This document shows, one piece after another, positions 6,882 to 8,301 of a stretch of 8,301 nucleotides of DNA. The DNA is taken from positions 1-8,301 of the forward strand of contig CAYYJO010000076.1 in NCBI GenBank assembly GCA_964472265.1. Direction: 5' to 3'. The stretch is from JAGNLA01 sp964472265 (GTDB lineage Bacteria > Caldisericota > Caldisericia > JAAYUI01). Under the pieces are notes generated by a model. It worked only from the letters and a program-made list of their open reading frames with translations, did not search any database and was not told the origin of the DNA. Position numbers and translations under genes: made by a program. The number at the start of each line of letters is the position of its first letter. Position 1 is the stretch's first letter.

Positions 6882-7910
6882 ATGGAAGTTGGAATCATTG
6901 GCGCACCGCAATCGGGCAAAACGACGCTTTTCACAGCGATCACTGGCGTAAATCCGGGTCACGAGGTTGGCAAAAAGGCTGTCGTGAAAATTCCGGACGA
7001 GAGACTCGACCGCCTGACAGAGATTTTCAAGCCTAAAAAACAGGTCAACGCTACAATCAACTTCATCGATGCACCGCCTCCGCAGTCAATGGCAACAAAA
7101 AAAGGCGGAGCAGCCTCGGGTTTCCTCAACTTCATCAAACAGGTTGACGCAATCATCATCGTCGGCGCTTGCTTCAAAGACGGCGGATTCAAGGAACTTC
7201 AGGACATGCTCGAAATCCTGCTGCTCACAGACCTTGAGGTGATCGAGGGCATGCTTTCCAAAGAGAAGAAGGCTGCAATCGACCCGAAATATTCAGGCCC
7301 GTCCATGGAAACGCTCAAAAAACTTGCCGACGAGCTGACAAACGGCAAAACCGTCAGAAACATAGACCTAAACGACAAGGAAAAGGAGTCGCTCAAGGGA
7401 GTCCAGCTGTTCACCAAGATTCCGACCTTCGTCGTGCTCAACACAACCGAATCCGGCGGAACAGCCGAGGAAAAGAAATCGGCGCAATATCTGACCAGCT
7501 CGGACATCCCCTACCTTTCCGTGTGCGTAACAGTCGAGGCCGACATTGCCACGCTGCCACCGGAGGAGAGGGCGACATTCCTCGAAGAGTACGGCATCAA
7601 GGAACCGGCTCTAAACCGCGTCATTCGTGCAGTGTTCGATTTGCTTGGCTACCACACGTTCTTCACGGCCGGCGAGGACGAAACCCGCGCCTGGACAATC
7701 AAAAAAGGCGACAACGCTGTGACCGCGGCCGGCAAGATTCACACCGACATCGCAAAAGGCTTCATCAGGGCGGAGTGCTGCAAGTGGGATGATTTCCTGG
7801 CCTGCGAATCATCGCTGAAGGTTGCCAAGGAGCACGGCAAACTCAGGCTCGAAGGCAAAGAGTACATCATCAATGACGGTGAGATCACGCATTTCAGGCA
7901 CAGCGGGTAG
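6882..7910 (+). CDS. ychF: Divergent YchF/Ola1-family P-loop ATPase with C-terminal TGS-like domain
   Basis: This is an Obg-related P-loop NTPase of the YchF/OLA1 family, ribosome-associated proteins that prefer ATP. Walker A is GAPQSGKTT (7-15); canonical YchF has G-x-PNVGKST. The NxxE nucleotide-base motif is kept as NTTE (187-190), followed by CVTVEADI (215-222) and NRVIRAVF (245-252). The C-terminal domain (about 258-340) is highly conserved, with TFFTAGEDETRAWTI, AAGKIHTD and GKEYIINDGEI. The switch I NxPFxTI motif is absent, and the G3 DxAG motif has become DAPP (63-66). At 342 residues it is about 20 shorter than E. coli YchF (363). AGGAGG at 6867-6872, nine bases before ATG, supports the start. 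It may be a divergent paralogue of the universal YchF, not its orthologue. Its last 58 bases are duplicated downstream. Confidence 0.9.
   Translation: MEVGIIGAPQSGKTTLFTAITGVNPGHEVGKKAVVKIPDERLDRLTEIFKPKKQVNATINFIDAPPPQSMATKKGGAASGFLNFIKQVDAIIIVGACFKDGGFKELQDMLEILLLTDLEVIEGMLSKEKKAAIDPKYSGPSMETLKKLADELTNGKTVRNIDLNDKEKESLKGVQLFTKIPTFVVLNTTESGGTAEEKKSAQYLTSSDIPYLSVCVTVEADIATLPPEERATFLEEYGIKEPALNRVIRAVFDLLGYHTFFTAGEDETRAWTIKKGDNAVTAAGKIHTDIAKGFIRAECCKWDDFLACESSLKVAKEHGKLRLEGKEYIINDGEITHFRHSG
7853..7910 (+). repeat. Direct repeat, left copy (3' end of ychF)
   Basis: These final 58 bases of ychF, including the stop, recur at 8081-8138 in the same orientation with three substitutions (55/58 identical). 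The starts of the two copies lie 228 bases apart. The flanking sequences on either side show no further similarity, so the repeat edges are sharp. Confidence 0.93.
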
Positions 7911-7936
7911 TTACTGCCTGTAGGAATCAATATTTT

Positions 7937-7943
7937 AGGGAGG
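7937..7943 (+). promoter_or_regulatory. Strong ribosome binding site for the 32-residue peptide
   Basis: AGGGAGG lies six bases before ATG 7950. The strength and spacing match those of the annotated genes and are the main reason to regard the short frame as translated. Confidence 0.75.
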
Positions 7944-7949
7944 CTTCAA

Positions 7950-8048
7950 ATGTTTGCTGCACGAGAAATAGTTTTTATTGTTTCAGTGGCAATTTTGATT
8001 CTTATGGTTATTATTGCGATAATTATCAGGTTATCTCAAAAAAAGTAG
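7950..8048 (+). CDS. Small single-pass membrane peptide, 32 residues
   Basis: A short frame encodes 32 residues: MFAARE, then one hydrophobic segment of about 20 residues (7-26, mainly Ile, Val, Leu and Ala), then a basic tail RLSQKK. The composition predicts one membrane helix with the basic C-terminus in the cytoplasm. Its size and layout are like small regulatory membrane proteins and type I toxins such as the Fst/Ldr class, but no sequence match is claimed. It starts 39 bases after the ychF stop behind a strong ribosome binding site, without a clear promoter of its own, so it may be read from the ychF transcript. The gene is AT-rich (about 32-35% GC), unlike its upstream neighbours. It lies between the two copies of the ychF 3' end. 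Function is unknown. Confidence 0.65.
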   Translation: MFAAREIVFIVSVAILILMVIIAIIIRLSQKK

Positions 8049-8080
8049 CAATCTTGAATTTGATGTGTGAAGATATCAAT

Positions 8081-8138
8081 AGGCAAAGAGTACATCATCA
8101 ATGACAGCGAGATCACGCATTTCAGGTACAGCGGGTAG
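8081..8138 (+). pseudogene. Duplicated 3' end of ychF (remnant or attachment-site-like repeat)
   Basis: These 58 bases copy 7853-7910 with three changes. In the ychF frame they encode GKEYIIND-S-EITHFR-Y-SG plus stop, with Gly to Ser and His to Tyr replacements. The copy has about 48% GC inside DNA of about 32% GC. Upstream, the frame is open only back to a TGA at 8061; a GTG at 8067 could give 23 residues but has no good ribosome binding site. It is best read as a duplicated fragment and not a gene. Confidence 0.9.
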
Positions 8139-8301
8139 CATTTTCCAGAACGAATTTCTTTAGTTTGTCATACAATGTTGTGTATTCAAAGAAAGCGTTG
8201 AAATAGAATAATACATTACCTCGTATAGGTTGATAGAACAATCGAATCAGACCCAATCTTTCTATGATAAAAATGTCTGATAAATCAACATTGTGTTTCC
8301 T
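8122..8301 (-). CDS. C-terminal end of an unknown minus-strand protein, cut by window
   Basis: Reading the minus strand from the window edge gives 59 open codons ending at TGA (complement of 8122-8124). The residues (for example DLSDIFIIERLGLIRLF, GNVLFYFNAFFEYTTLYDKL) are rich in Phe, Tyr, Leu and Ile, with plausible amphipathic order. The other frames here carry several stops. The last residues, ATRCT, and the stop come from the antisense strand of the ychF 3'-end copy, so the original C-terminus may have been replaced. I do not recognise the family. GC content is about 31% in 8161-8301. The start lies beyond the window. The gene converges on ychF. Confidence 0.55.
   Translation of the reverse strand, partial: RKHNVDLSDIFIIERLGLIRLFYQPIRGNVLFYFNAFFEYTTLYDKLKKFVLENATRCT

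Noticed and set aside
7911..7936. Promoter for the small peptide (TTACTG with TATTTT)
   Set aside because: The spacer is only 14 bases and both boxes are poor matches.
8051..8074. ATCTT/AAGAT inverted repeat between the peptide gene and the ychF copy
   Set aside because: Five AT-rich base pairs with a 15-base loop and no T run; too weak for a terminator.
8067..8138. GTG-started 23-codon frame covering the ychF copy
   Set aside because: No ribosome binding site, and its sequence is explained by duplication of the ychF end.
1..8301. tRNA, rRNA, CRISPR array or transposase
   Set aside because: No cloverleaf-like sequence, conserved rRNA stretch, regularly spaced repeats or transposase-like protein was seen on either strand.

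Overview
The window is bacterial, from an organism I cannot place below the domain level. Six tightly packed housekeeping-type genes lie on the + strand, with strong AGGAGG ribosome binding sites, frequent AGG/AGA arginine codons and a GC content of roughly 50%. The secreted protein with a copper-amine-oxidase-type stalk domain is a module common in Firmicutes and in some deep-branching or uncultured phyla. The Lys/Ala/Pro-rich tail on the primary sigma factor recalls those of Actinobacteria. Neither feature settles the taxonomy.

Layout. Positions 1-1649 hold the 3' part of the primary sigma factor gene (rpoD/sigA); the frame stays open to the left edge through a disordered Lys/Ala/Pro-rich extension. 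The UvrD/PcrA helicase gene (1649-3790) overlaps its stop codon by one base. A 94-base gap carries a candidate promoter and a terminator-like hairpin. A second coupled cluster follows: a secreted multidomain protein (3885-5630), a CutA-like protein (5627-5944, ATGA overlap) and an RluD-family pseudouridine synthase (5938-6837, 7-base overlap). After a 44-base gap with another candidate promoter comes a divergent YchF-family P-loop ATPase (6882-7910) that has lost several nucleotide-switch motifs.

Right edge. Immediately after the ychF stop codon the GC content falls from more than 50% to about 32%. The last 391 bases hold three things. The first is a previously hidden 32-residue single-pass membrane peptide with a strong ribosome binding site (7950-8048). 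The second is a 58-base second copy of the 3' end of ychF, 95% identical to the original (8081-8138). The third is the C-terminal end of an unknown minus-strand gene that enters from beyond the window and takes its stop codon from inside that copy (8122-8301). This resembles the edge of an accessory segment integrated or duplicated at the 3' end of ychF, and it is the most likely place for something undescribed.

How the genes work together. The sigma factor and a PcrA-type helicase with a C-terminal Tudor/KOW domain (in known PcrA proteins an RNA polymerase contact) form a plausible transcription and genome-maintenance pair. CutA, RluD and YchF are widely conserved proteins of metal homeostasis, rRNA modification and ribosome-associated ATPase function. 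Their grouping looks like ordinary operon packing, not a dedicated pathway.
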